In this document: positions 35,600-45,953 of the stretch, in pieces
How the letters are laid out: every line of letters begins with the position of its first letter
How positions within the stretch are numbered: the first letter of the stretch is position 1
DNA from: Castanea sativa
Taxonomy: Eukaryota; Streptophyta; Magnoliopsida; Fagales; Fagaceae
Direction: 5' to 3'
Length of the DNA: 64,000 nt
Assembly (NCBI RefSeq): GCF_040712315.1
Contig: NC_134013.1
Location: 13,117,001-13,181,000, forward strand
The notes under the pieces: generated by a model
Databases searched by the model: none
Seen by the model: the letters and a program-made list of their open reading frames with translations, nothing else
What the model was told of the DNA's origin: nothing
Made by a program: the position numbers and the translations under genes

Positions 35600-36350
35600 T
35601 GTGTGAGTTATGTATTTGGGGTTTTATTGTATTTTGATATATGTACGAGTCTTCTAAAGACAACATTGATAGTTATGTATGTGGATTGCATCTATATATA
35701 TGTATGTGGATTTTTAAAGTTGTTGAGTTGAGTACAAGTGTATTTGGCAGGTCCTTTCTAAAAAAAAAGAAGAAGCAAAATTGGCAGGTTCTATATGTGT
35801 GTGTGTGTGTGTGTTTGTGGATCATTAAAGTTGGTAGGTTGAATACATTGATATTTGGCAGGATGCATCTACAAATATGTATGAAGATTTTACATTGATA
35901 TTTGGTAGGTTTGATGGAATATATATGTATGTGGATTTTTAAAGTTGATAAGTTTAAGTACATTGATATTTGGCAGGTTGTTGAAAAATAAATATGGCAG
36001 GTTGTTGAAATTGAAAATATATATGGCAGGTTGTTGAAAAAAAATTGGATATATGGCAGGTTGTTGAAAAAAAATTGGCAGGTTGTTGGAAAGAAAATAT
36101 ATCCGTTGGAAAAAAAAAAATTTGTCCGTTTGAATAGTGCTTGCATATTGAAAAAAAGTTACTGTAGAAATAGTGCTGAAATTTGAAAAAAATGAATGTT
36201 GGAAAGAAATAATAAAGAAAGATTAAAAAAATAATATTTTAATAGAATGGTAAAATAATAGAATGTTTTGATGTTGGGATATTGTAAAATGGTATGGTAT
36301 AATTGATAAAGTAACTTTTTAGATGGTAAAATAGGATAGAATTGAAAAAA
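35600..36350. repeat. Subterminal repeats of the Harbinger element
   Basis: The words GGCAGGTTGTTGAAA and TTTGGCAGG recur many times between 35730 and 36100, together with ATGTATGTGGATTTTTAAAGTTG at three places and a (TG)n tract at about 35797-35815. They lie between the transposase stop and the right terminus, where transposase-binding subterminal repeats are usual. Confidence 0.55.
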
Positions 36351-36369
36351 ATGAATGGTGGTGCTCTAA

Positions 36370-36503
36370 GGCCATAACCAAGGAAGCAATATAACCGAGA
36401 CCGAGGTTCAAGTTCGGAACATTCATATGAAAAAGGGTGACAATAAGTACAACCAAAGACACAGAGTGAAGAGTAGTTAGAGACTTAACCATAAAGAAGT
36501 TCA

Positions 36504-36543
<40 letters not shown>

Positions 36544-37270
36544 TTGTGAATTGTTGGTGAAGGAACACGATTAAAATGTGTGAACAGTAGTAAGGGTAGT
36601 TTTACCCCACAGAATAAATACAAAGAAGAGAAAAGCTCTAAAAATATCTAAAATATGTTGGTTTTTGCATCTTGCACATTCTATCCATTAGGAGGTATAA
36701 GGGCAAGAATGATGTTGATGGTGCATGAAGCAATGCTTAGATCCTATTAGCAATGCGTGAGATTGTGTGAACCTTAGAATTCACTAAAATTTGACACAGT
36801 CGATAAATCTACCTATTTAAAATTGGTTTTGATGGCCATAAGTATACCCAAAAAAAAAAAAAAAAACCTTTTATTGTAATTCCTATGAAGCAATTAGGAC
36901 TTTTCAGTATTGATGCTGATGGGTGAGTAAGGGATTGGAAAGGCTTCGTCTCGCCAGGAGATGGGCAAGATGGTTTAATTTTCAAACGCATTTAGTGTAC
37001 TACAATGGCTGGAAAAACACCAAAGAAATTTAAAATGTAGAATTGAGACAGAACAATAGAAGGCGACTACTAGAGGGCACAAAAACGTCACTCTGATACC
37101 ACGAAAAAGGTGGGAAAATATAGAGGAAAGAACCGATGTTTTATTGTTAAAAAACTCTATATTCAGTATTATGGGTAAAGATACATAAGAGAATTGATTC
37201 GAGCCATTCAATGAGGCCTTGAATCAAGATTAATTAATAATATGGCTAAATTAAAGCCATAATCAATCGC
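36370..37270 (-). mobile_element. Old copia fragment with primer-binding site
   Basis: The minus strand at 37101-37091 reads TGGTATCAGAG, a perfect 11-nt initiator tRNA-Met primer-binding site. It is preceded on that strand by LTR-like sequence ending CCCACCTTTTTCG (37102 to about 37270) and followed by an untranslated leader. I see no clear gag and no second LTR. The Harbinger element is inserted at its left side. A (TTA)n tract at 36506-36544 lies inside. Confidence 0.4.
36506..36544. repeat. (ATT)n microsatellite
   Basis: About 13 uninterrupted trinucleotide units. Confidence 0.9.
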
Positions 37271-37350
37271 TACATAATAAAGATGAAAATAATTTGTATT
37301 AAATGAAATAAATATGGTGTATTCCCATTAGCTTGGTAAAATTTCTAAAA

Positions 37351-37595
37351 GAAATGATGTCTATAATATTTTTACAACAAATCTTAAGTGACAGGTTGTT
37401 ACTGGTTGTTATTGTTTGAGCAAAAAAGATGCTACGTCCACAATATTTTTACAACAACAAATCATAAATGGTTAGTTATTATTGGTTCAAATTTAAACCT
37501 AACACTAAAATTACTTTTTTGCCCCAACAATAACAACCAGTAATAACCTACCCTTAAAATCTATTATAAAAATATTGTGAATATATTATTTTTGG
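37351..37595. mobile_element. Mutator-like MITE, copy 4 (half copy plus full copy)
   Basis: A left half copy (37351-37427: GAAATGATGTCTATAATATT ... GAGCAAAAAA) runs directly into a complete copy starting GATGCTACGTCCACAATATT at 37428 and ending near 37595. It is the same family as the 1540 and 40787 elements. The arrangement suggests insertion of one copy into, or recombination between, two copies. Confidence 0.6.
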
Positions 37596-38410
37596 TGTCT
37601 TAGTTTGATGATAAAGAATTATATCATAGATTGAAACTCTTAAAAAAATAATAATAATAAATATGCTAACAAAAAGTAATGGCTTCAGCATATATAATTC
37701 TTTGCAATTTCATTTTGTCACACATATAAGGTTCTAGCTAGAAAGATGATGTATTACTAAGGGAGTCTAAACGTGAAGGCACCCAAATCAACCGGTTTTT
37801 TTAAGTGCCTCTCAAGCAAGTGATGAGCACTTAATTAAAATTGAGAAATTGGATCTGTCATTATCTCTCATGCATCATACATCATCAAATCCTGTCCTTT
37901 TTGTATTTCTTATTTTACCCTCAATTTTTTTGTGAATTGCTTCAAAAACTTACTACTTATATATATATTAAGAGCTTGTACCAATCTCAAACTTACATTT
38001 TTTTCCTCTTAAATAACATTACACATATTTTTACACATTTTTTTATATACACATATTTTTAAAAACTACAAAAATTTCACCTCAATTTACAAAAATCTCA
38101 ACTCCACGTCCTCTCCCAATCATCCCTAAGTTTTCCACGTCAGACAGTTTTGCGCACATATTCCAAAACAACAGAACTCATAACTTGAACTCACGAATCA
38201 TAAGCATATACCCTTCATAAATTACCTCAATAGTAAGTATAAAAGAAATTTAGATTAAAAAAATAAAAGAAAAAAGATTTATATAATTTCAAGAAAGCCA
38301 AATTTCACTGTTTAAATTCTGGTCACCCAAGTTTTTGTATAAGTTCATACAATCAAAAATAACATTTGCAAAATCATTTTCATTTTTCCTAATTTGGTTA
38401 TGATTGAATT
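37596..38410. other. 3' flank of the CDSP32 gene
   Basis: AT-rich, with no gene. The part next to 38410 is expected to hold the 3' UTR of the minus-strand CDSP32 gene. No convincing poly(A) signal could be singled out. Confidence 0.4.
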
Positions 38411-39307
38411 TTATGTTACACGAACTCCTTGGTATCTGAGGATTTCACCAATAAGCTCCCCTTTACCCGAACCCACATACCTTCCACAAATGTCACCGTC
38501 TCTGATGAACAAAAACGTAGGCACCTCCACAACGTTCATGTCCTTCAAGAACGCCAAGCAGCTATCATTCTCATCACCATTCATGCGAGCAAAAACCACA
38601 GTATCCACCATCTGCTTCGAGAGCTTAACCACAGTTGGATACACCTTCACACATGGCCCACAGTGCTTCAACCCCACATCAAGAACAATCAGCTTATGAT
38701 CAGCCTTATGGTCTGCAATCAACTTCTCCACATCCTCTCTAGAATGCAATTGCACCACACCAGAATGGTTATCTCCGTAGTACAACACGTCTCCCATGAG
38801 AACATCTGGGCCTATCCCTTCCTCTTCGTGAATTTTCTCCATGCTCTTGTAAAAGCTGAAGTGTGGGACTTGTTCAATTTTCTCTCTCTCGCAAAGCTCC
38901 CTTGTCTTCTCTGATTCATCACCCATTACAAGAAGGAAGTCTACGTCGTTGCATGTTCTGCTCAAGTCCACCATGAAAGGGTAGATTTTTCTGCTGTGGT
39001 AACTATGGCTAGCAGCGTACTCTACCACAACGAGCTTGTTTTTGGCCATTCGGAGAGCTTCATCGAACTCTTCAATACTGTGGACTTGTTGTACTCTTTC
39101 ATCACTTTCGACTTTTTTAGCAGTACCAGAAACTGCTGCGGCTTTTGTAATGAAGTAAGTTCGGTTGGTTTCAAGTTTTTTTGTTAGAGCTTTAGGTTTA
39201 GTCACAAAGGGTATAAAGGAATGAGGGAAACAAAGAGAGTTATTGATTTTAGGGAAAGTGGCTAGAGAAGAGGGTGGTTTGGATAAGAAATTTGTGATTG
39301 TAGCCAT
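38411..39307 (-). CDS. CDSP32: Thioredoxin-like protein CDSP32, chloroplastic
   Basis: This 298-aa single-exon gene matches the usual length of CDSP32, a drought-induced stromal protein with two thioredoxin modules. CDSP32 reduces plastid peroxiredoxin and methionine sulfoxide reductase under oxidative stress. Residues 1 to about 58 are Ser/Thr/Lys-rich with few acids and form a chloroplast transit peptide. The first thioredoxin-like module (about 70-180) has the fold and cis-proline (QVPHF, P148) but Tyr-His-Ser in place of the active-site Cys pair (residues 103-105). The second module (about 190-298) has the redox site HCGPC at 215-219 and cis-proline P263 in EVPTF. One active and one inactive module is the known state of the family, so this is not decay. 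The ATG is the first in frame and gives a normal transit peptide. It is isolated in its neighbourhood. Confidence 0.93.
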   Translation of the reverse strand: MATITNFLSKPPSSLATFPKINNSLCFPHSFIPFVTKPKALTKKLETNRTYFITKAAAVSGTAKKVESDERVQQVHSIEEFDEALRMAKNKLVVVEYAASHSYHSRKIYPFMVDLSRTCNDVDFLLVMGDESEKTRELCEREKIEQVPHFSFYKSMEKIHEEEGIGPDVLMGDVLYYGDNHSGVVQLHSREDVEKLIADHKADHKLIVLDVGLKHCGPCVKVYPTVVKLSKQMVDTVVFARMNGDENDSCLAFLKDMNVVEVPTFLFIRDGDICGRYVGSGKGELIGEILRYQGVRVT

Positions 39308-40281
39308 GAATACAGAGATCGAGTAAGGGCTTGAGGTTTATTGCCTTGTTGAAGATGGGGGCTTCAAAAGGGTAGAGATGCAGAGAGAAACAGAGACTCT
39401 GAGAGGCAAAAAGAGCTATGGATTTGGCACAAAATCTCAGTGATCAAATACCATATCCACTCGTACGGTTTGTGGTTCATATTGTCCACAATTATGAAGC
39501 ACTTTGTGTAGATTTTTTTTTCAATTATATCATGATCTTTTTCAATTCTTATCTATATAGAATATTCCCCTCGCCGCCCTCGGTCCTAAAAAATCATATT
39601 AAGGTCTGTGGTTTAGCCCAAAAGATTGTTGGGCCTTGACATGGAGTGACTTAACTACTTAAGGAATATGCTGCTAGACTGGGTGTTTATAATTCAAGGC
39701 CTGTGTGTGCATGGGCTTTTCTGCGAATGTATTAGAGGAAAATGAGCATTGATATTTTGCGAGAGTCTCTTTTCCCTCCCGTTCCCTTCCACTTCTCTTC
39801 TTTGAACTAAACAGAGTGTAGTGCAAGAATTGACATGCCAAGAGGCAAGAACCTTGCAGTCAAAATTATATATAATTTCTAACAATACTAGGTTGATCAT
39901 TGATGACTCTAATTTTGATTAGTTTTTTAACAAAACAAAAAAAACTCATTTTATCTAATTAATTTCAATATTTTTTTATTAGTAATTACTAGAATAGATT
40001 TGTGACGGGGATAAAAAAAAAATTAATTGTAATATTTATTATCTATTTATACTATTAATAACAGCATTTTCTATTTGAGTTTTAACATTTTGCGTTTTAA
40101 AATATCCTTACATAAATTCTTAAATTCTCTAAAATACCCCTATTATTTAGTTGAATAATTTTAAATTATAAAAAATATAAACTAGTTAAAAAAATAATTT
40201 ACTATTTTTAAAAGAGTTCTTATGTTTTAGACTTTCAAACTTTTATTAAGATTCTAATAGATTCATAAACCACACTCAACC
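39308..40281. other. 5' flank of CDSP32 and spacer
   Basis: The first 100-150 bp hold the presumed 5' UTR and promoter of the minus-strand CDSP32 gene. No TATA box stands out. Beyond, the sequence is AT-rich with no gene. Confidence 0.35.
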
Positions 40282-40656
40282 CAATCAGTAGAATTGCTGG
40301 CAGCAAGAAGAGCAATCACTTTTTGTATTGAAACGGGTTTTCAAAACTCCATTTTTGAAGGCGATTTTGAGTTGGTTATCAAATCACTTTGGGGGAAGGG
40401 GTTGGTAAACTCACAAGATGGAAACATAATTCAAGACATTTTGTCTTTTGCAAACTCGCTTTAGAGTTTTTCTTTCTCTCATGTCAGTCGGCATGGAAAT
40501 GCAGTAGCACATGCCTTAGCCTAGAGAGCTAGATCATCTTTTCTTTTATTAGTCTGGATGGAATTTGTTCCTCCAAACAATTCTTCTTTCATTGTATCTG
40601 ATTTGTCAGTCATTCAATAATAGAAGCATTGTTGTTTCTAAATCAAAAAAAAAAAA
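40282..40656 (+). mobile_element. 5'-truncated LINE fragment (RNase H domain and A-tail)
   Basis: A frame with two in-frame stops reads QSVELLAARRAITFCIETG, then EGDFELVIKSL, NIIQDILSFAN and SHVSRHGNAVAHALA. This is the plant RNase H-like domain found at the end of LINE-1 polyproteins (the DxxxV and HVxRxxNxxAHxLA pattern). It ends in ATC followed by A12 (to 40656), the 3' tail of a LINE. It is inactive. Target duplications were not found. Confidence 0.7.
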
Positions 40657-40786
40657 CTTATTTCTGTTTTACTCTTAAACAAGAGTATTTCACTAAACTC
40701 AAAATAAAAATAAATAATAAAAAAGAGTCTTATTAGTTATTACACACAAAATGCACGTGCTGAATCTAATTAAATAATAAATTTAA

Positions 40787-40966
40787 GAGATGTGCTACGT
40801 CCACAACATTTTTATAATAATTTTACAACAAATCATAGGTGGTTAGTTGTTATAAGTTCAAATTTGAATCTAACACTAAGATTACTTTTTTGCCCCAACA
40901 ATAACAACCAGTAACAACCTGCCACTTAAGATTTGTTGTAAAAATGTTGTGGATATATCATTTCTC
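40787..40966. mobile_element. Mutator-like MITE, copy 5
   Basis: 180 bp, starting GAGATGTGCTACGTCCACAA and ending GATATATCATTTCTC. It is flanked by the perfect 9-bp TSD TAAATTTAA (40778-40786 and 40967-40975). It is the clearest member of the family with copy 1. No ORF. Confidence 0.85.
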
Positions 40967-40975
40967 TAAATTTAA

Positions 40976-41657
40976 ATTCAACTTCTTGTTGAAATATAAT
41001 TAAATGAACAAGTTTGAAATCTTAATCTTCACCTCCGATCAATACGGTCCCTATAATAACTAGCCGCCAAAAATGGAAAATGCAATGAGGCACATGCTTT
41101 TCCTTAGTTGAAACGCAATAACACAAAATAATGCAAGAAATCTTTGTCAGCCCGTCTGACAAAGGTGACTCAGCCCGCATTACACAATGGACTTTTTCCC
41201 CCTTTTCTACATATTAAGCACTACTTAGAATTACGAAAGTGTTTGTTATATCTACTTAAAAATGTTTGAAAATATGTGTGAAAATACGTGAAAAAAATGT
41301 ATAAAAATAAGTGTAATGTTATTTAAAAATTGAAAATTGTTATTTCAAATGGTGTACCAAACACCCCCTTTATCATTTCCCAAATGCATTAATTCTCAAT
41401 GAAAACAGGAAAGTGTTTACTAATATCCTTAGCAGATTAGTTTAGGAGTTATTTTTATAAATATTTTATTAAGAGAACGATAAAATAATAAATATTGTTG
41501 ACATTTTTTTTTATATTTTTCATAAGGGTGGTATCAAAACTTTTATTATGGTTAATTATCAATTGTCCTGAGGGCATCGGTTAACATGAACATTTTTTTG
41601 TAACTAAAAAAAAATGACATTTTCTTTAATAAACAAAACTAAATATTTAACTATATG
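40976..41657. other. Spacer left of the gypsy element
   Basis: AT-rich with no gene and no recognised element edge before the TSD at 41658. Confidence 0.4.
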
Positions 41658-41662
41658 GCTTC

Positions 41663-42405
41663 TGTGGGGAGTAAAAAGGCCCTGATGAAGATATGGGCCT
41701 TTGGGCCGTGCTGAGGAAGGCCGACCTGCTCTTGAGTTTAGAACTTGTTAGTATTACGGGTCGGCCCATATGCCGAGGATCCGAGGATCCAGCCGAGGGT
41801 GAATTTCTCTTCGGACGGACACCGGAGAACCCGGGACTTCATGATAAACGTTAGGCAATGACATGGTCAAAACCAATGGATAAGAGGGGTAAACCCTTGA
41901 ATGTCCTAGAAGCACCGATGTTAGAGAAACACCAAGGATAAAGGCTGTCATCTCCACATTAAAGACCCTGCACCTACCACCCTGGCCGCATTAACGGGAA
42001 GTGACACCTAAGTGGAAGGGAAACTTCTGGTTACTATTCAAAGGCACTGAGAAAAGAAATATCTAGGCTAAGGGGGAGTAGGGGCAACACGTGTACAAAG
42101 TATCAAAAAGAGGAGTATTTAAGGAGCAACTTAGAACAGAAATAGAGATCCCTTCTTTGTAACCAAAAAGAAAGAGAAAAAAGAGAGAGAAATAATATAA
42201 GAACAGTTCTCGGCTTACGTCCGAGTAGGTTGACTTACAGTATTCCTTGTTGTTTTTAAGTGTTTACAATCTTTGGCTTGTCATTTAATCCTCAAACACT
42301 TCTAACCTGGGTTTCAAGCCCACGCTCTACAAATTATATTGTTTAAGGCTCATTGGGCTTGAGCCCGTAACTGTTCTTGGGGCCAGGTGCAATTGTGCAC
42401 TTACA
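41663..42405 (+). repeat. 5' LTR of the Tat element
   Basis: 743 bp from TGTGGGGAGTAAAAAGG to TTGTGCACTTACA. A TATA-like GGAGTATTTAAGGAGC at about 42111 and an AAAGAGAGAGAAATAA leader suggest the U3/R region. Confidence 0.93.
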
Positions 42406-42407
42406 AT

Positions 42408-42423
42408 TGGCGCCGTCTGTGGG
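42408..42423 (+). other. Primer-binding site of the Tat element
   Basis: TGGCGCCGTCTGTGGG begins two bases after the LTR. The first nine bases would pair with a tRNA ending ACGGCGCCA (tRNA-Asp type). The exact tRNA is an inference. Confidence 0.6.
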
Positions 42424-42452
42424 AAATCTAGTCTAGAAGAGGCAGGGATACT

Positions 42453-43836
42453 ATGGCAGGCTTAGGTGCTCACCATGCTGAGTCACAGGGATCACAGCCG
42501 GAAGACCATTTCGAACGTCTTGAACATCGAAGGGATCGTGAGGGGAGTGTCCATACAGAATATCCAGGTGCTAGCCATATTCATGAAGGGGGTAGCACCA
42601 CCCACGATGAGGGTTCTAAATCCATGCAGAAGAAAATCAACCGTTTAAAGAGAAAGCTACGCCTCGCCAAGCGTAGGTTTTCACCGTCCTCATCTAATTC
42701 TTCCTCGGAGGAGGATAGGGGAGCTGGCTACAGCTTAAGGTCGCGCTCTCCCACCAGTGCAACATCCTTCGGCGAGGAGGGCGACCAGCCAACTCGCAGA
42801 CGTAAGAAGCCTCGTTCTAGGGGCTTAGGCAACGATGCTATGAGTAGGGCGTTGCACCAGCTCTCCAAATCTCCATTTGCACGAAGGATTGAGAAAGGAA
42901 GGCTTCCCAGAAGGTTTACCCAGCCCACTTTCACCATCTATAATGGCCGGACTGATCCGGTGGAGCATGTGAGTCACTTTAACCAGAGGATGGCGGTGCA
43001 CTTTCACAACGAAATACTGATGTGCAAAGTTTTCCCCTCTAGCCTGGGACCTGTTGCTATGAGGTGGTTCAACGGCCTTAAGTCGGGGTCTATAAGTTCA
43101 TTTGGGGAGCTTACTAGGGCATTCGCTTCACGGTTCATCACGTGTAGCAGAGTACCTCGGCCATTGGACTCGCTGTTATCCATGACCATGAGGGAAGGGG
43201 AGACGTTGAAAGCATACTCCAATCGTTACTGGGAGATGTTTAATGAAATAGATGGTGACTTTGATGAGGTGGCGCTTAATACCTTTAAGGTAGGCCTCCC
43301 CTGCGATCACGACCTCGAGAAAGTCTTTGACTAAAAAGCCTGTTCCGCAAGTGTACGTCGCCTCATGGACCGCATTGACGAGTATAAGAGAGTGGAGGAA
43401 GACCAACAAGCAAGGAAAGGGAAAGGAGAAGGTTATTCCGCAGAGAGAAGGGATTTCGAGTCGGACGGATATCACAATAACAGGCCGAGGAGAGATTACG
43501 TTGGACAGTCCGCCTCGGCAAAGACCTCGGGCCGTGAACACTGTATTCCGGGAACCAGTACATCAACTGCTGGAGAAAGTTCGCAAGGAACCCTTCTTTA
43601 AATGGCCTGATAAGATGGCAGGAGACCCTGCGAAGAGGAATCACAACCTCTTTTGCCAGTACCATCGGGATGTGGGCCACTCTACCGAGAACTGTCGGAC
43701 CCTGTGGAACCATCTGGAGCAGCTCGTCAGTGAGGGAAAGTTAAAGCAGCACTTGTGTCGTACCCACCGGGCGGTCGGTCAAGTTGGCTCAAACAACCGG
43801 AGGAACAATACATCTCGGCCCATTAGGAACAATTAA
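42453..43836 (+). pseudogene. Tat gag, frameshifted
   Basis: Gag forms the virus-like particle. The frame starts at ATG 42453 (MAGLGAHHAESQG) and stays open to 43334. It has a charged N-terminus with a basic coiled-coil stretch and Ser-rich linker (residues 50-100). The Retrotrans_gag core follows at about 150-290 (TFTIYNGRTDPVEHV, AMRWFNGL, LTRAFASRF, ETLKAYSNRYWEMF). A shift near 43330 moves the reading to another frame (43327-43836), which holds the FCQYHRDVGHSTENC zinc-knuckle-like motif and the segment to protease. This copy cannot make an intact Gag. Confidence 0.8.
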
Positions 43837-44036
43837 TGTTATCTTCGCCGCAGGCGACGCTCAGGTCCCACTAGGGTGATGGCGGTTTCCATCCCTAGAC
43901 CAGGATGTGGGTCACATGTGCCGAAGAGGTTGAAGTGGCACTTTGCCCGTCTTAGATTTCTCAAGAGGATAAGGTAGGACTATCCAGCCCCCACGACGAT
44001 GCTCTCCTTGTTACCCTCAGAATAGGGAACTATGAC

Positions 44037-44461
44037 GTGAGAAGGGTGATGATAGACCAGGGCAGCGGTGCAGATATCATGTACCCTGATCTATTTAAGG
44101 GGTTAAGGTTGAAGTTGGAAGACCTTACTCCTTATGATTCGCCACTTATAAGCTTTGAAGGAAGAGCCGTCAGTGCCGAAGGGAGACGGTCCGTTTGTCC
44201 GTTCAATCCGGCTCAGAAACGGTGGAGGTGGACTTCATCGTGGTTGATGCGTACTCTCCATATACAGCCATCCTTGCCAGGCCTTGGCTGCATGCGCTCG
44301 GAGCCGTCTCCTCTACCTTACATGTTAAAGTTAAATTCCCCACGGGGGAATGTGTTGAGGAAATCCTCGGCAGCCAATCGGTAGCCAGGCAGTGCATATC
44401 GGCTGCAGTACTGCATCACACAGAAGCCGAGTCTTCGGCTTTGATCATCAAAGACTTATAG
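44037..44461 (+). pseudogene. Tat protease domain, frameshifted
   Basis: The retropepsin active-site region reads MIDQGSGADIMYPDLF (Asp followed by Gln-Gly/Ser-Gly variation at the catalytic D-x-G site). The downstream half, FIVVDAYSPYTAILARPWLH, lies in a different frame (44195-44461), so a shift lies near 44190-44215. Confidence 0.7.
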
Positions 44462-44488
44462 CAGTTAACGGCTCCTGATTCATCTGGA

Positions 44489-45941
44489 ATGGTGACGGGA
44501 GATGAGACACATTGCGAGGGATTAGAGAAGTTTCCAGTGGCCGATGACCCAGAGAGATTCTTTCAAGTCGGTGTACTTTTGCCACACCAAGAGAAGATGG
44601 AATTGTTAGAATTCTTGAAGGACGACGTTGATGTTTTTGCATGGGATCCTTATGAAGCTCCAGACGTGGACCCGGGCTTCATTTGTCATCACTTAAATGT
44701 CAACCCAGCCATTATTCCGAGAAGGCAGCCACCTCGGCGCTCTTTCAGGGAACATTCCGAGGCTGTGAAGGAAGAGGTGCTTAAACTCAAGAGGGCTGGG
44801 GCTATCAAAGAAGTTTTCTACCCCGAGTGGTTGGCCCATACAGTTGTCGTTAAAAAGAAAAATGGAACGTGGAGGGTATGTGTGGACTTTACTGATCTGA
44901 ACAAGGCCTGCCCTAAAGATTCGTTCCCAATGCCACGTATTGATCAACTAGTGGATGCCACTGTCGGACATCCTCGGATGAGTTTCTTAGACGCCTTCCA
45001 GGGTTATCACCAGATTCCCTTGGCACTAGAGGATCAGGAGAAGACTGCCTTCATTACACCGACAGGGAATTACCATTATAAGGTCATGCCATTCGGTTTG
45101 AAGAATGCTGGGGCTACCTATCAAAGGATGATGACCAGAATGTTCGAACAGCAAATGGGGAAAACCATTGAAGTATACGTTGACGATATGGTGGTGAAAA
45201 GCAAAACAATACCCTCACACGTGAAAGATTTGGCCGACACTTTTCAGATACTGAAAAGGTACAAGTTGCGCCTCAACGCCTCAAAATGCTCTTTCGGCGT
45301 GGGGTGCAGAAAGTTCTTGGATACATGATTACTCATAGAGGCATAGAGGTAAATCCGGTGCGGTCAAGGCTATTCAGTGACTTTTTTGACCTCCTCGGAA
45401 CCCAAAAGTAATTCAAAAGTTGACGGGAATGATTGCCGCTTTGAACAAGGTTCATCTCTCGGTCAGCTGAGCCGGTGTCGTCCTTTCTTCCAACTGTTGA
45501 ATAAGTGGAAAGGGTTTCAATGGACCGAGGACCGGCGAGTTAGCTTTTCAAGAGCTTCAAGCAATATCTTTCTCGGCCACTCCATTCCCGTCTCGTCCCG
45601 AGGCGCACGAGATTTTGTTTGCTTATCTGGTAGTGGCCGTCCACGCGGTTAGCCTGGTCCTGATAAGAGATGATAACGGGGTGCAAAGACCGGTATATTA
45701 TGTTAGTAAATCTTTGGGTGATGCCGAGGTGCGTTATCAACCCTTAGAGAAAGCGCTCCTGGACGTGGTTCATGCCACGCGAAAGCTTCCCCATTATTTT
45801 CGCTCCACACGGTGGTTGTTCCCCAGTTCCTTAAGGCAGGTCTTTCGTAGCGCTGACTACTCAGGAAGGATAGCAAAGTGGGGGACCATCCTGGGGGCTT
45901 TTGACGTTAAGTACAAGCCTCGCACCTCGGTGAAGGGCTAG
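44489..45941 (+). pseudogene. Tat reverse transcriptase and RNase H, disrupted
   Basis: The RT region (44489-45328) is open for 279 codons with [34 protein letters not shown], the F-x-G-Y-H-Q-I block, [16 protein letters not shown] and the catalytic YVDDMVVKS box. It ends in a frameshift near 45325. The connecting region is broken between 45330 and 45614. The first RNase H resumes at 45615-45941 with YVSKSLGDAEVRYQPLEKA. A TAG at about 45940 interrupts the reading before VLADLVAEF. The enzyme would make element cDNA, but this copy is inactive. Confidence 0.85.
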
Positions 45942-45953
45942 GTTCTCGCTGAC

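Larger units (their letters stand above)
30068..36366 (+). mobile_element. PIF/Harbinger DNA transposon, near full length
   Basis: This 6.3-kb element has inverted ends GAGCACCAGCAGTG (30068) and GAATGGTGGTGCTC (to 36366) and the 3-bp TSD TAA (30065-30067 and 36367-36369), both diagnostic of PIF/Harbinger. It carries the two expected genes in the same orientation: a Myb/SANT-like DNA-binding ORF1 (32371-33487) and a DDE transposase (34347-35590). A C/T-rich leader with splice-like signals (30300-30830, donor at 30821) lies upstream of ORF1. ORF1 appears intact, but the transposase has a frameshift. The copy is therefore probably not self-sufficient, though it could be mobilised by a relative. 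Confidence 0.85.

Noticed and set aside
35673..36146. 157-codon minus-strand frame near the right end of the Harbinger element
   Set aside because: Repeated FFFNNLPYI-like words come from the GGCAGGTTGTTGAAA subterminal repeats. It is not a protein.
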